A DNA stretch of 64,000 nucleotides. Source: Chryseobacterium limigenitum. GTDB taxonomy: Bacteria > Bacteroidota > Bacteroidia > Flavobacteriales > Weeksellaceae. Below, one piece after another: positions 42,200 through 51,235 of this stretch; the first letter of the stretch is position 1, and every line of letters begins with the position of its first letter. The position numbers and the translations under genes were made by a program. Below the pieces are notes generated by a model that was not told the DNA's origin, did no database searches, and was given only the letters and a program-made list of their open reading frames with translations. The stretch covers positions 1 through 64,000 of the forward strand of contig NZ_FPKW01000006.1 in the NCBI RefSeq assembly GCF_900114875.1, given 5' to 3'.

Positions 42200-45100
42200 A
42201 TGGCAAAGTTAGAGAATAATAACGAGAATGAGAACAAAAAATCAGTAGCTGGAAACTTAGGTGATCAGGTACACAAGACTGTTGAGGGGGTAGAAGATGT
42301 GGTAAAGGAAGCAGTTAAAGAAGCGTCTGAACTTGCTTCAGATGCTATTCATCATCCCGTTCAAACTGCTGAAGAATTTGGTAAACAGGCTGTAAAAGAT
42401 GTTACAAGCTATTCTTGGTGGGCAAAATTGTTGCTGATTCTTTTTTGGCTGGTGTTAGGTCTGATAACAGCAATCATTATCATTATTAATCTTCCTGCAA
42501 CCAAACAATGGGCTGCAGATCAGGCTTTACAGATCGTGAATCAGGATTTTAAAGCTGATATGTCTACAGAAAGTGTAGAAGTGAATTTTTTTGGAAATGT
42601 AAAGATCAAAGGCTTAAAAATTAAAGATTACAAAGGTTTTGAATTTATTAAAGTAAAGGAATTTACCGCCAATTCAGATTGGTTTTCTTTGGCTACAAAT
42701 ATTGGCAAACACAATTCTTTAAGCTTTAATTCTTTAACACTGAAAGATGCCGATGTTCAGGTAATTACTTATAAAGGTGACAGTATTTCAAATTTTATCC
42801 GTTTCACACAATTGTTCGACAGCGGTAAAAAAAGAGACCCGAGCAAACCTCCTTTTCAGCTGAATTCCAGATTGCAAATTATTGATTCTAAAGTTTCTAT
42901 TATTAATCAAAACTCGCCAGGCGAACCAGGAAAATGGCTGACGGCAACAAAATTCAATCTAAAGGCTCCGAATGTTAAAGTAAACGGAACCAATATTTCA
43001 GCGCTGATCAACAATATGTCCTTCGTCACAACAAGATGGGGGAAATCTCATTTTGTAGATACTTTTTCTACGGAACTTTCGATGTCGCAGGATTTTCTTT
43101 TTCTTAAAGATTTAACATTAAATACCGATCACACGCTTTTACAGGGAGATATTAAGTTTAATCTTCACAAGGGTTCGTGGGCAGATTTTGCCGACAAAGT
43201 ACGTTGGGACATGAATCTTAAACAGGGAAGCCAGTTGAGCGGTTATGATATCAGCTATTTTGTAACGAATTGGGATAATTTCAAACCTTTCAATGTTTCC
43301 GGGAAAATGACTGGGCCGTTGAATAAATTTCACCTTGAAAATTTCCTGATCAGAAATCCTGATGTAAATATTGCCACTCAGACCATGAAGGTTAATAATT
43401 TGCTGAAAGGTAATTTTTTAATTGAAACCAATAATCTTTCAACAGATTTTACATACAAAGACCTGAAAGCAATGATGCCTTCATTTATTTCTAAAAAAAT
43501 GAAGAATTTTGCTGATGATTTCGGGAAATTAAAATATAACGGAGCCGCAAGAGTTACTCCGGAGCAGGTTTATGTGCCGACCGGAAATCTAATGACCGGA
43601 ATAGGGCAGGCAAAAATCACCAAGTTTTCTCTTACGGGATACAGTACGCCTGTTCCAAAATATTCAGGATATGTTGAGGTGAATGATTTAAATACTTCTG
43701 TCATTACTAAAAATAAATCGGTTGGATTAATTTCAGGGAAATTTGATATCAACGGCCAGAGTTTCGATGTTAATACGATGCGTTTGACTACAAAATCGCA
43801 GATCACTAAGATCGAGATCATGAATAAAGAAATTAACAATCTTTATCTTGATGGTTTATTGGATCACAAAAAATATAACGGACTTATCACAATTAATGAT
43901 GAACAGGCGAAAGCAACCATAAAAGGGTTAATAGATTTCAGTACTCCAAAGATTTCTATGAATGTAGACGCAGATGTGGATCATTTAAACATGAATTATT
44001 TCACAGATAAACCCGGAAGCCAGATCGTAAGCGGAAAAGTTGTCGGTAAAATGGCAATGACCTCCATTAATGATCTGAATCTGGATGTTGAAGCCAGTAA
44101 TATTAATTTTGCGACAGCGACTCAAAAATATGTTATTCCGAATGCTAAAATAAAAACCTTCTTGGAAGCAGGCGGTCGAGTGATCGATGTTGATGCACCG
44201 GGAGCTGTGAACGGAAAGATTTCAGGGAAATATAATCTAGCCGACCTTGTAGGGATGGTGGAAAACGGAATCGGAAGAATATTAGTGGGCCCTCCGCCAA
44301 GAAAATTATACAGAGGACAGAATTTTGCCATGAATTTTAATGTTCAGCAAGGTTTGGTGAGCTATTTTATGCCTGATCTAAAACTTCCTCAAGGTGCTGT
44401 AGTTGATGGGCAATACGATGGAAATTCAAATAATTTAATCTTAAATCTTGATGCAGCTTCACTGAAATATATCATGACCAAAAAGGTTGAGATAACGGAA
44501 GCCGATAAAGCTTTAGCCGAAGCAAATCCTGCCTATAAAATCAATGACAGAGATAATATTACCAGAGACAGTGCAATGGTTGACAGTGTTATGGTAAGAA
44601 TTAATACAGCTAATCTTGACGAGCAGATTTATGCTAAAATAAACAGGGTAAAATACAACAAAAACATATTAAAAGATGTCACGTTAAGCGGTAGAAATGA
44701 AAATAACAGCATTCTTCATTTAGCAACAAAATTCAAGCATGGAAGTCCGGAAGATGAGCTTGATGATAAATTGAGAGAGTATGCTATTAATGTCAATCAG
44801 TCTACCAATGCCGCCGGAGATTTTGTATTTAAATTTGAGCCTACAGAAGTTAAGTTTAATGAAGTTATCTGGGCGATAGATACGAGTCCGGAACTCGATC
44901 ATTCTATCACATATCGTAAGGCGACCTCGGATTTTGATATTAGAAATTTAAAGATTTATTCAGATAAAAGTTCACTGTTTATTAAGGAAGCTCAGTTTAA
45001 ATCTGCTAAAGATTTTTATGTAGATGCCGATATTGAAGATTTTGCTATTGAAAAATTACTGGAAATGCAATCCGGCGGTAATTCAATGAATATCAAAGGT

Positions 45101-46993
45101 CTTGCGAACGGAAGTGTGAAAATCAAAATGGATAAAAGTACGCTTCAGCCTTTGGTAGACCTTACAGTAGACGATATCATGATGAACGGAAATGATATGG
45201 GAGATCTTACCATTTCTGCGACAAATGGTTTTTCATTGAATGTGTATGATGTAGATGTGAAAGTAACTTCGGCGGGAGTACTTGGCGGGAATAATTTAGA
45301 TTTAACAGGTACGGTTAATAATAATACCTCTTCACCAACCATTGATTTAACGGCGCAAATGCGTGAATTTGATGTGTCTTTTGCGCAACAGTTCGTGCAG
45401 TCAGTTTTTGGGAATCTAAGAGGGAAAGCAACCGGAGATCTTAAAATTAATGGAAAACTCAATAACCTTGATTATAGTGGGGATATTGCGATGAAAGGTT
45501 TTGGATTAAAACTTTTATTCACAGGGGTAGATTATTCATTTGATGATACGGTAATTCCCTTATCTAAAGGATTGGCGGTACTTAACAATATAAGTGTTCA
45601 TGACGGAAGATCAAACTCACAAGGCACGATTTCAGGAGCAATTCAGTTTGAAACGCTTTCTTCGATGGGGGTCAACCTCGTAATGAGAGCTGATAATTTA
45701 TTAATGCTGAACACGACGCAAAAAGATTATGACCTGTTTTGGGGAAGAATTTACGGGCAGGGTGATCTCTATGTTGACGGACCGGTTTCGGGGTTAAGTA
45801 TTTCAACACCAAATATGAAGGCACTGAATGGAAGTACATTCACCTTCAACTCCAGTTCTACATCAAATGTTGAAGAATTTAAAATGTTAAGGTTCCTGAA
45901 AGAGGGAAAAGACGGATTGATCACTTTGGAAGAAAAGAAAAAATCGGGAGCCAATATGAATATCGATTTCGATCTTGATGTTGATAAAGGCACAACGGTA
46001 AACGTATTGATCGGCGATGATGTAGGAAATATTACGGTAAAAGGGATTGCAGATAATTTGAGGTTCCAAATGAGCCGACAGGGAAATATTGCAATGAGTG
46101 GAACATATAAGGTAGATAACGGAACTTTCGTTTCTAAAGCGATTCTTAACAAAACCTTCCAGATTGCAAACGGAAGCAGTATCCGTTGGGATGGTGATGC
46201 GATGAAGCCTGCTTTAGATATTAAAGCCAATTATATAAGAATGGTTTCCAATGCGGGAGAATATTTAAATATGGGTGGCCTTCAGCCGATCAGTATTTTG
46301 CTTCAGGCTAATATCACGCAATCTCTTATTGATCCTAAGATAGATCTGAATGTTTCAGCACTTGATGTTTCCAGCCAGATAAAAGAAACGCTCGCTTCAA
46401 AAATGAGCCAGGATGGAGAGAAGGTTTTACAGTTTGGTTCAATTCTATTGTTAAATAGTTTTAACGTTTCAAATACCGGCGGGGTAGATATAGATGTTGC
46501 CGGTGTTGCAACATCTTCCGGATATAATTTGCTTTTAAAGCAACTAGGCTCGGTTCTTAATACGATGAGTAATGAGTTCCAGATCGACCTTAATTATGTA
46601 AAAGGAGACCAGAATTCTAATACAGGAGACAGGGCAAATGCCGGGGTCAGCTTTGCGCTTTCGCCTAGAATTAAAGTAAAAACAGGTCTTGGAATTCCTT
46701 TAACAAAAACCGAAAGTACGGAAGCAAATTATCTTTCAGGTGAAGGATCTATTGAGTATGATGTATCTAAAAAGAACGACGGAAGCTTGATTTTGAGAGG
46801 ATATTCTAAGCCGAGTAATATCGGAATGGGTGTTGGGGCAGGAACTAACGGTTCTGCTAATCAAGCCTATGGAGGGGGTGTTGTATGGAGTCGCAGCTTC
46901 AATTCTTTGTTCAAAAAGAAGAAAAAAGATAAAAAACAGACCGAGCCAAAAACTGAAATAAAAACAGATTCTGTAAAAACAGGGGGTAAATAA
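42200..46993 (+). CDS. tamB: Translocation and assembly module protein TamB (DUF490)
   Basis: About 1597 residues from the ATG at 42200 (MAKLENNNENENKK); the frame is open 69 bp upstream but that part lies in antisense tsaD sequence. A polar N-terminus is followed by a single transmembrane helix (about 75-97, LLLILFWLVLGLITAIIIII). A very long AsmA/TamB-like beta-helical region of repeated 15-30-residue strands follows, and the C-terminal DUF490 domain covers about 1180-1560. TamB spans the periplasm and is implied in lipid transport or outer-membrane protein insertion. The Lys-rich end (KKKKKDKKQTEPKTEIK) is unusual for the family. Confidence 0.93.
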   Translation: MAKLENNNENENKKSVAGNLGDQVHKTVEGVEDVVKEAVKEASELASDAIHHPVQTAEEFGKQAVKDVTSYSWWAKLLLILFWLVLGLITAIIIIINLPATKQWAADQALQIVNQDFKADMSTESVEVNFFGNVKIKGLKIKDYKGFEFIKVKEFTANSDWFSLATNIGKHNSLSFNSLTLKDADVQVITYKGDSISNFIRFTQLFDSGKKRDPSKPPFQLNSRLQIIDSKVSIINQNSPGEPGKWLTATKFNLKAPNVKVNGTNISALINNMSFVTTRWGKSHFVDTFSTELSMSQDFLFLKDLTLNTDHTLLQGDIKFNLHKGSWADFADKVRWDMNLKQGSQLSGYDISYFVTNWDNFKPFNVSGKMTGPLNKFHLENFLIRNPDVNIATQTMKVNNLLKGNFLIETNNLSTDFTYKDLKAMMPSFISKKMKNFADDFGKLKYNGAARVTPEQVYVPTGNLMTGIGQAKITKFSLTGYSTPVPKYSGYVEVNDLNTSVITKNKSVGLISGKFDINGQSFDVNTMRLTTKSQITKIEIMNKEINNLYLDGLLDHKKYNGLITINDEQAKATIKGLIDFSTPKISMNVDADVDHLNMNYFTDKPGSQIVSGKVVGKMAMTSINDLNLDVEASNINFATATQKYVIPNAKIKTFLEAGGRVIDVDAPGAVNGKISGKYNLADLVGMVENGIGRILVGPPPRKLYRGQNFAMNFNVQQGLVSYFMPDLKLPQGAVVDGQYDGNSNNLILNLDAASLKYIMTKKVEITEADKALAEANPAYKINDRDNITRDSAMVDSVMVRINTANLDEQIYAKINRVKYNKNILKDVTLSGRNENNSILHLATKFKHGSPEDELDDKLREYAINVNQSTNAAGDFVFKFEPTEVKFNEVIWAIDTSPELDHSITYRKATSDFDIRNLKIYSDKSSLFIKEAQFKSAKDFYVDADIEDFAIEKLLEMQSGGNSMNIKGLANGSVKIKMDKSTLQPLVDLTVDDIMMNGNDMGDLTISATNGFSLNVYDVDVKVTSAGVLGGNNLDLTGTVNNNTSSPTIDLTAQMREFDVSFAQQFVQSVFGNLRGKATGDLKINGKLNNLDYSGDIAMKGFGLKLLFTGVDYSFDDTVIPLSKGLAVLNNISVHDGRSNSQGTISGAIQFETLSSMGVNLVMRADNLLMLNTTQKDYDLFWGRIYGQGDLYVDGPVSGLSISTPNMKALNGSTFTFNSSSTSNVEEFKMLRFLKEGKDGLITLEEKKKSGANMNIDFDLDVDKGTTVNVLIGDDVGNITVKGIADNLRFQMSRQGNIAMSGTYKVDNGTFVSKAILNKTFQIANGSSIRWDGDAMKPALDIKANYIRMVSNAGEYLNMGGLQPISILLQANITQSLIDPKIDLNVSALDVSSQIKETLASKMSQDGEKVLQFGSILLLNSFNVSNTGGVDIDVAGVATSSGYNLLLKQLGSVLNTMSNEFQIDLNYVKGDQNSNTGDRANAGVSFALSPRIKVKTGLGIPLTKTESTEANYLSGEGSIEYDVSKKNDGSLILRGYSKPSNIGMGVGAGTNGSANQAYGGGVVWSRSFNSLFKKKKKDKKQTEPKTEIKTDSVKTGGK

Positions 46994-47075
46994 TCAGAAT
47001 ATTTTAATGATTTTTATCATACATGTTAATTATTGTTAATGTTTGATATAATTTTCAGGGTTAAATTATTTTTCC

Positions 47076-47083
47076 TAAATTTG
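47076..47083 (+). promoter_or_regulatory. Putative -7 box of the Lrp/AsnC regulator
   Basis: TAAATTTG fits TAnnTTTG and lies 44 bp before the ATG at 47128. Confidence 0.5.
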
Positions 47084-47127
47084 CAAAGAATACATAGAAT
47101 TTTTAAGGAAATTGTAATTTAACTAAT

Positions 47128-47598
47128 ATGAACTATCAACTGGACGAAATAGACAAGAAGATTCTTGACTTCTTAGTAGAAAACACAAGAATGCCTTTTA
47201 CAGAAATTGCTAAGCAGATGGACGTTTCTGCGGGAACAATTCACGTAAGAGTGAAAAAAATGGAGGATGCAGGTATTATTTTGGGATCATCCCTTAATAT
47301 CGATTATGGTAAGTTAGACTATCATTTTACAGCTTTTATCGGAATTCTTTTAACAAAATCAAACCGCACACAAGAGGTATTGAAAGAGCTTACAAGCATT
47401 CCAAACGTAATCGAAGCGAGCGTAATTTCAGGAAAATATAATATTTTCTGTAAAGTAAGAGCTAAGAATACGGACGATGCTAAGAGAATCATTTATCAGA
47501 TCGATGACATCCAGGATGTTATGAGAACTGAGAGTATGATCTCTATGGAAGAATTCTTAAGCGATAAAAATAGATTGATCAACGCTATTTCTATTTAA
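47128..47598 (+). CDS. Lrp/AsnC-family transcriptional regulator
   Basis: 156 residues. Typical architecture: N-terminal winged HTH (LDEIDKKILDFLVENTRMPF, then TEIAKQMDVSAGTIHVRVKKMEDAGII) and a C-terminal RAM ligand-binding domain (about 70-150, with VLKELTSIPNVIEASVISGKYN). Such proteins form octamers and respond to amino acids or related metabolites. The target is unknown; no amino-acid biosynthesis gene lies beside it. It ends in a strong terminator at 47623-47660. Confidence 0.93.
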   Translation: MNYQLDEIDKKILDFLVENTRMPFTEIAKQMDVSAGTIHVRVKKMEDAGIILGSSLNIDYGKLDYHFTAFIGILLTKSNRTQEVLKELTSIPNVIEASVISGKYNIFCKVRAKNTDDAKRIIYQIDDIQDVMRTESMISMEEFLSDKNRLINAISI

Positions 47599-47622
47599 TC
47601 AAATTTTAAACGAATTACTATA

Positions 47623-47660
47623 AAAGAACTTATGAAATCTCTCATAAGTTCTTTATTTTT
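47623..47660 (+). terminator. Terminator of the Lrp/AsnC gene overlapping the next promoter
   Basis: Perfect 13-bp stem AAAGAACTTATGA / TCATAAGTTCTTT with a 6-nt loop. The T-rich tail TTTATTTTTG also spells the -7 box of the next gene. Confidence 0.9.
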
Positions 47661-47661
47661 G
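47654..47661 (+). promoter_or_regulatory. -7 box within the terminator tail, leaderless start
   Basis: TATTTTTG fits TAnnTTTG. The ATG at 47667 begins 5 nt after it, where transcription itself should begin. Confidence 0.5.
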
Positions 47662-47666
47662 TACCT

Positions 47667-48044
47667 ATGGAAGAATACAGTTACTTTGACGAAGATCCAA
47701 AGAAAGGATGGGGTTTTATTGCAGCATTTGCCGCTTTGATGTTATTTACGGTAATGGGATTGGGAATTGATTTGGATGAATACCTGCAACACGAGTTTCT
47801 TAATATCCCAAGATGGTATTTTTACGTGATCTTTTCGATTGATGCATTAATGATGATCAGTTTGGTGCTGATGTTCTTTTATAGAAAAATAGGGATCTTT
47901 ATATTCCCTGTACTGTTGGTTCTGCACTTCTTTATGCACAATTATTATTTATCAACGTTTTTATATACTGATGTAACCAATCTTTTCCTTTTTACAGGAT
48001 TTGGAATGCTGGCGATTATTCCGAAGTGGAAATTTTTTAAGTAA
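47667..48044 (+). CDS. Small integral membrane protein, unknown
   Basis: 125 residues with four predicted membrane helices (about 16-34, 50-68, 72-91 and 102-118) after an acidic N-terminus (MEEYSYFDEDPKKGWG). I recognise no named family. The start is well defined, and a promoter box ends 5 bp before it, so translation may be leaderless. It converges with the bacteriocin-like gene, with a bidirectional hairpin between. Confidence 0.7.
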   Translation: MEEYSYFDEDPKKGWGFIAAFAALMLFTVMGLGIDLDEYLQHEFLNIPRWYFYVIFSIDALMMISLVLMFFYRKIGIFIFPVLLVLHFFMHNYYLSTFLYTDVTNLFLFTGFGMLAIIPKWKFFK

Positions 48045-48065
48045 ATATTTCATTCAATTATAAAA

Positions 48066-48096
48066 AGAGGCTGCCCTTTTGAGACAGCCTTGTGTT
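48066..48096. terminator. Bidirectional terminator between convergent genes
   Basis: AGGCTG / CAGCCT stem with an 11-nt loop. T-rich tails follow on both strands (TGTGTTTTT on plus, CTTTTTA on minus). Confidence 0.7.
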
Positions 48097-48110
48097 TTTA
48101 GAATCGTTTT

Positions 48111-48281
48111 TTAACAACAAGAAGAATTGCTACAACGAGAACTTCCATCCTTATTGCTGCCAGTAACACAAGCTGCCATTGTGCATCCACACTCTACATC
48201 ACTAATAGGGTCTTGAACAGGACCTTTTGCACCGCTTACTGACTTTATTTCTTTTCTTGAAAGTTGTTTTAATTTTTTCAT
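48111..48281 (-). CDS. Bacteriocin-like six-cysteine precursor peptide
   Basis: 56 residues from the ATG at 48281 (MKKLKQLSRKEIKSVSGAKG); the frame has another ATG at 48320 adding 13 residues. The N-terminus is a leader of the double-glycine type: Lys-rich, LSRKEIKSVSG, with Gly-Ala where Gly-Gly is usual. The core has six cysteines (ECGCTMAAC, then SRCSNSSCC), Gly and Ser, and almost no hydrophobic run. Peptides with this leader are exported by C39-peptidase ABC transporters. None of these genes, nor a modification enzyme, is in the window, so it is an orphan. Natural targets and activity are unknown. Confidence 0.65.
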   Translation of the reverse strand: MKKLKQLSRKEIKSVSGAKGPVQDPISDVECGCTMAACVTGSNKDGSSRCSNSSCC

Positions 48282-48525
48282 TTTGAAATTTTTTAAAGTT
48301 TTAATATTTAATTTTGTCATACAATCCCTGACATGGGTTTTTGCTGATCAGCAGTTATTTTTTGTTGTGCGCACAAACAAAAAAAGCATCATTTGTATTT
48401 TCTTCAGCAAACATAGAATGAGCAGTTATTAAAACTTTAATTTTTCACCCTTAAACTTCTACTTAAATTACTAAGGGTACAATGTAAGGGTAGTTATAGT
48501 ATTGAATTTTAGTTATTTAATTTTA

Positions 48526-49422
48526 TTAAGTTATTAAAGAGTCTTTATACATTTTACTCATTTCCTGTATTTCTTTTTTACTTTTAATTTCTATTTTCTT
48601 GTAAATATTTGATAAATGAGTTGATAATGTCTTTTCAGAGATATTTAAAATTTTGCTTAATTCAGAATATTTCAAATTCGGATTGTCTAAAAGCATCATT
48701 AAAATTTCAGTTTCTCTTACTGAGAGTTTTTCAAATGAAATACTCTTTTTGATTTCTTTTTTTCTAAGAGGATATAGAAAGTAATCAAGTGATAGTACGA
48801 AAAAACCTAAGCTGAAAAATGTCTGTTCAATGAATTGATTATCTCCGAATATCAATATGGTCAAAGGCAATGAAGTAAGCCCCAAGAATGAGAAAATTCC
48901 TATAATATCATGAATTTTAAATATGATATTTTTATGTTTTTTCATTTTTTTTATTTGCTGCTTAGCCACTAGAACTATTGCAAGTGATAAAAGAGCAAGA
49001 ATAAAAGTTAAAAAGTATATTCGTGAATAACTTAAAGAGCCAGTAATTGTATAGGGAAGTATAAAAAGAATCATGAGAGTTAGCAATGCGAAAATCGCAA
49101 TTGTACTAAAAGAGAACTCTTTAATAAAGCTTAAGTTATATTCTTTTTTTATAAAAGTAAAATAATGAAAAGCTACTCCTACTCCGACAATCCAAGCAAA
49201 AATATTCTGAGACATAATATTGATTCCAATATTTTTATCGGGAAGTAGTCCTTCTACAAAATTATAAAGTAAACCGGAGTAAATAAGTCCTAAAAATTTT
49301 AAATAAAATCTTCGATCTCTTCTTTTCCAAACCAAGATCAGTTGTATGGAAACAACTATAATTAATAGTACAAATATTAGTATATAAAGAAATGTACTAA
49401 AGTTCATTTCAGTATTAAACAT
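48526..49422 (-). CDS. Membrane-anchored regulator with LuxR-type HTH
   Basis: 298 residues. Seven hydrophobic helices fill about residues 8-215 (first FLYILIFVLLIIVVSIQLIL, last near QTFFSLGFFVLSLDYFLYPL). The C-terminus is a LuxR/GerE-type HTH (LSVRETEILMMLLDNPNLKY, then SELSKILNISEKTLSTHLSN, ending IKSKKEIQEM). The input is probably a membrane-located signal. It overlaps the GNAT gene by 8 nt and so is in one transcript with it. The bacteriocin-like gene is next downstream on the strand, 244 bp away, which allows but does not prove control. Confidence 0.85.
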   Translation of the reverse strand: MFNTEMNFSTFLYILIFVLLIIVVSIQLILVWKRRDRRFYLKFLGLIYSGLLYNFVEGLLPDKNIGINIMSQNIFAWIVGVGVAFHYFTFIKKEYNLSFIKEFSFSTIAIFALLTLMILFILPYTITGSLSYSRIYFLTFILALLSLAIVLVAKQQIKKMKKHKNIIFKIHDIIGIFSFLGLTSLPLTILIFGDNQFIEQTFFSLGFFVLSLDYFLYPLRKKEIKKSISFEKLSVRETEILMMLLDNPNLKYSELSKILNISEKTLSTHLSNIYKKIEIKSKKEIQEMSKMYKDSLIT

Positions 49423-49984
49423 GTTTTAAAAAATAAAGAGGGTAGTCTAGCTCAAAAGTTTCATGAAAAATTACAAAATCATTTTGAGTATAAAAAGCAC
49501 GATTTTCAGCAGTAGTAGTTTCTATGTAAATTAATTCACCTTTATAAAGTTGTAATGATTCGTTTAATAGTTTTGTTCCTATACCCTTCCCTTGTTCGTT
49601 TGGTATCACAGCCATTAACCATAAATGCACAAAATTTTCTTTAGGATGAAAACTCTTCAAAAGTTTTTCTCTTTTTAAAACTTTAAGCATATTACTTAGA
49701 CCAATACAAGTAAATAATAATTTGATTTCCAATAATAGTTTTTTTAAACTAAACTCAGTTTTGTTTAGGTATAAAATGCATCCTTTGTAATCATCACTTA
49801 AAAATACATTTCCATCCAGCATAGATAAGTCGAACTGAAATTCCATTAACGCTTTCAAACGTTTATACCTATTGCGAGATTTATTTACAACAAAGTTTAT
49901 AGAATTTGGGATAAGAACATCAATAAAAGCCTGACATAATATATCAACTGCTTTTTCTCTGTCCTGATAAGTAGCTTTTTTCAT
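49415..49984 (-). CDS. GNAT-family acetyltransferase
   Basis: About 189 residues from the ATG at 49984 (MKKATYQDREKAVDILCQAF). The acetyl-CoA binding motif A is HLWLMAVIPNEQGKGIGTKL near 120-140 (Q/RxxGxG/A pattern), followed by IETTTAENRAFYTQNDFVIFHE. The substrate is unknown. Fusion by overlap with the membrane LuxR-type gene suggests a two-gene unit, which might be a small signalling or self-protection module, but that is speculation. Confidence 0.85.
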   Translation of the reverse strand: MKKATYQDREKAVDILCQAFIDVLIPNSINFVVNKSRNRYKRLKALMEFQFDLSMLDGNVFLSDDYKGCILYLNKTEFSLKKLLLEIKLLFTCIGLSNMLKVLKREKLLKSFHPKENFVHLWLMAVIPNEQGKGIGTKLLNESLQLYKGELIYIETTTAENRAFYTQNDFVIFHETFELDYPLYFLKHV

Positions 49985-50145
49985 ACATTTTATTTTTCCC
50001 AAAAGTATGAATAATTATATAATGATACAATTGTTGTTGCTTGATATTCAATTGATTATGTTTATTTTTGAACTTATGTAACTGAAATAAATTATATTTT
50101 AATATTATTTTTCGGTATTTATTTCTAAATTTTGCAGAATGTGCC

Positions 50146-50171
50146 AAAAAAAAGCATCCAAAACTGGATGC
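50146..50171 (-). terminator. Terminator of the transketolase operon
   Basis: GCATCCA / TGGATGC stem with 4-nt loop; 8 T on the minus strand. Confidence 0.85.
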
Positions 50172-50199
50172 CTTAAGTTTTATTCTTAAAAAAGAAAAA

Positions 50200-51147
50200 T
50201 TATTTCTCTAAAATTCTCTTCACAGCTTCTTTCACGGCTGTAGAATCGATTTTATATTTTTTCATTAATTCAGCAGGGGTTGCAGATTCTCCGAAAGTAT
50301 CATTTACAGCAACGAATTCCTGTCTGGTTGGTCTTTTTCTAGCCAACATTCCGGCAATTGATTCTCCTAAACCACCAATATAGTTGTGTTCTTCAGCCGT
50401 AACGATTTTTCCTGTTTTTTCAACTGATTTTAAGATGATCTCTTCGTCCAAAGGTTTAATGGTGTGGATGTTGATCACCTCACAAGAAATACCTTCTTTT
50501 TCAAGCTCATCTGCAGCCACAAGAGATTCCCAAACCAAGTGACCTGTTGCAACAATCGTTACATCAGTACCTTCCTGAAGCATTATTCCTTTTCCGATCT
50601 CGAAAGGCATATCTTCCGGAATGAAAACAGGAACTACCGGTCTTCCGAATCTTAGATAAACAGGGCCTTCAAAATCAGCGATAGCCAAAGTTGCCGCTTT
50701 AGTTTGGTTATAATCGCAAGTATTGATTACAGTCATTCCCGGAAGCATTTTCATCATCCCGATGTCTTCCAATACCTGATGAGTAGCGCCATCTTCACCC
50801 AAAGTAAGACCTGCGTGAGAAGCACATATTTTTACATTTTTATCAGAATAAGCTACTGACTGACGGATCTGGTCATAGACTCTTGAAGTAGAGAAATTAG
50901 CAAAAGTTCCTGTAAAAGGAATTTTTCCTGTAATGCTAAGACCTGCAGCAATACCAATCATGTTTGCTTCTGCAATTCCTATCTGAAAGAATCTTTCCGG
51001 TGCTTTTTCAATGAATTTCTCCATTTTCAAAGAACCGATAAGGTCTGCACAAAGTGCTACTACATTAGGGTGTGTGTCAGCAAGTTCAGCTAATCCAGCT
51101 CCAAATCCTGAACGTGTATCTTTTTTTTCTGTATATGTATATTTCAT
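50200..51147 (-). CDS. Transketolase, C-terminal (pyrimidine-binding) subunit
   Basis: 315 residues equal to the middle and C-terminal domains of transketolase. It begins in the Pyr domain (RSGFGAGLAELADTHPNVVA), with IGIAEANMIGIAAGLSITGK carrying the catalytic Glu, AGLTLGEDGATHQVLEDIG and a C-terminal transketolase domain with TVEEHNYIGGLGES. Transketolase moves two-carbon units in the pentose phosphate pathway. The gene forms the second half of a split enzyme and follows the N-terminal subunit by 88 bp, which contain low-complexity (GATAAATG/ATCATT) repeats. Confidence 0.94.
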   Translation of the reverse strand: MKYTYTEKKDTRSGFGAGLAELADTHPNVVALCADLIGSLKMEKFIEKAPERFFQIGIAEANMIGIAAGLSITGKIPFTGTFANFSTSRVYDQIRQSVAYSDKNVKICASHAGLTLGEDGATHQVLEDIGMMKMLPGMTVINTCDYNQTKAATLAIADFEGPVYLRFGRPVVPVFIPEDMPFEIGKGIMLQEGTDVTIVATGHLVWESLVAADELEKEGISCEVINIHTIKPLDEEIILKSVEKTGKIVTAEEHNYIGGLGESIAGMLARKRPTRQEFVAVNDTFGESATPAELMKKYKIDSTAVKEAVKRILEK

Positions 51148-51235
51148 TTTATTAAAATTTTTGATAATTGATAAATTATAGTTGATAAACGATATTGTAA
51201 TGCGTCATTTATCATTGATGATTCATCATTTATTA

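Noticed and set aside
51148..51235. Functional site in the gap between the transketolase subunits
   Set aside because: The sequence is low-complexity GATAAATGA/ATCATT repetition of a kind common in flavobacterial gaps; no specific element could be defined.
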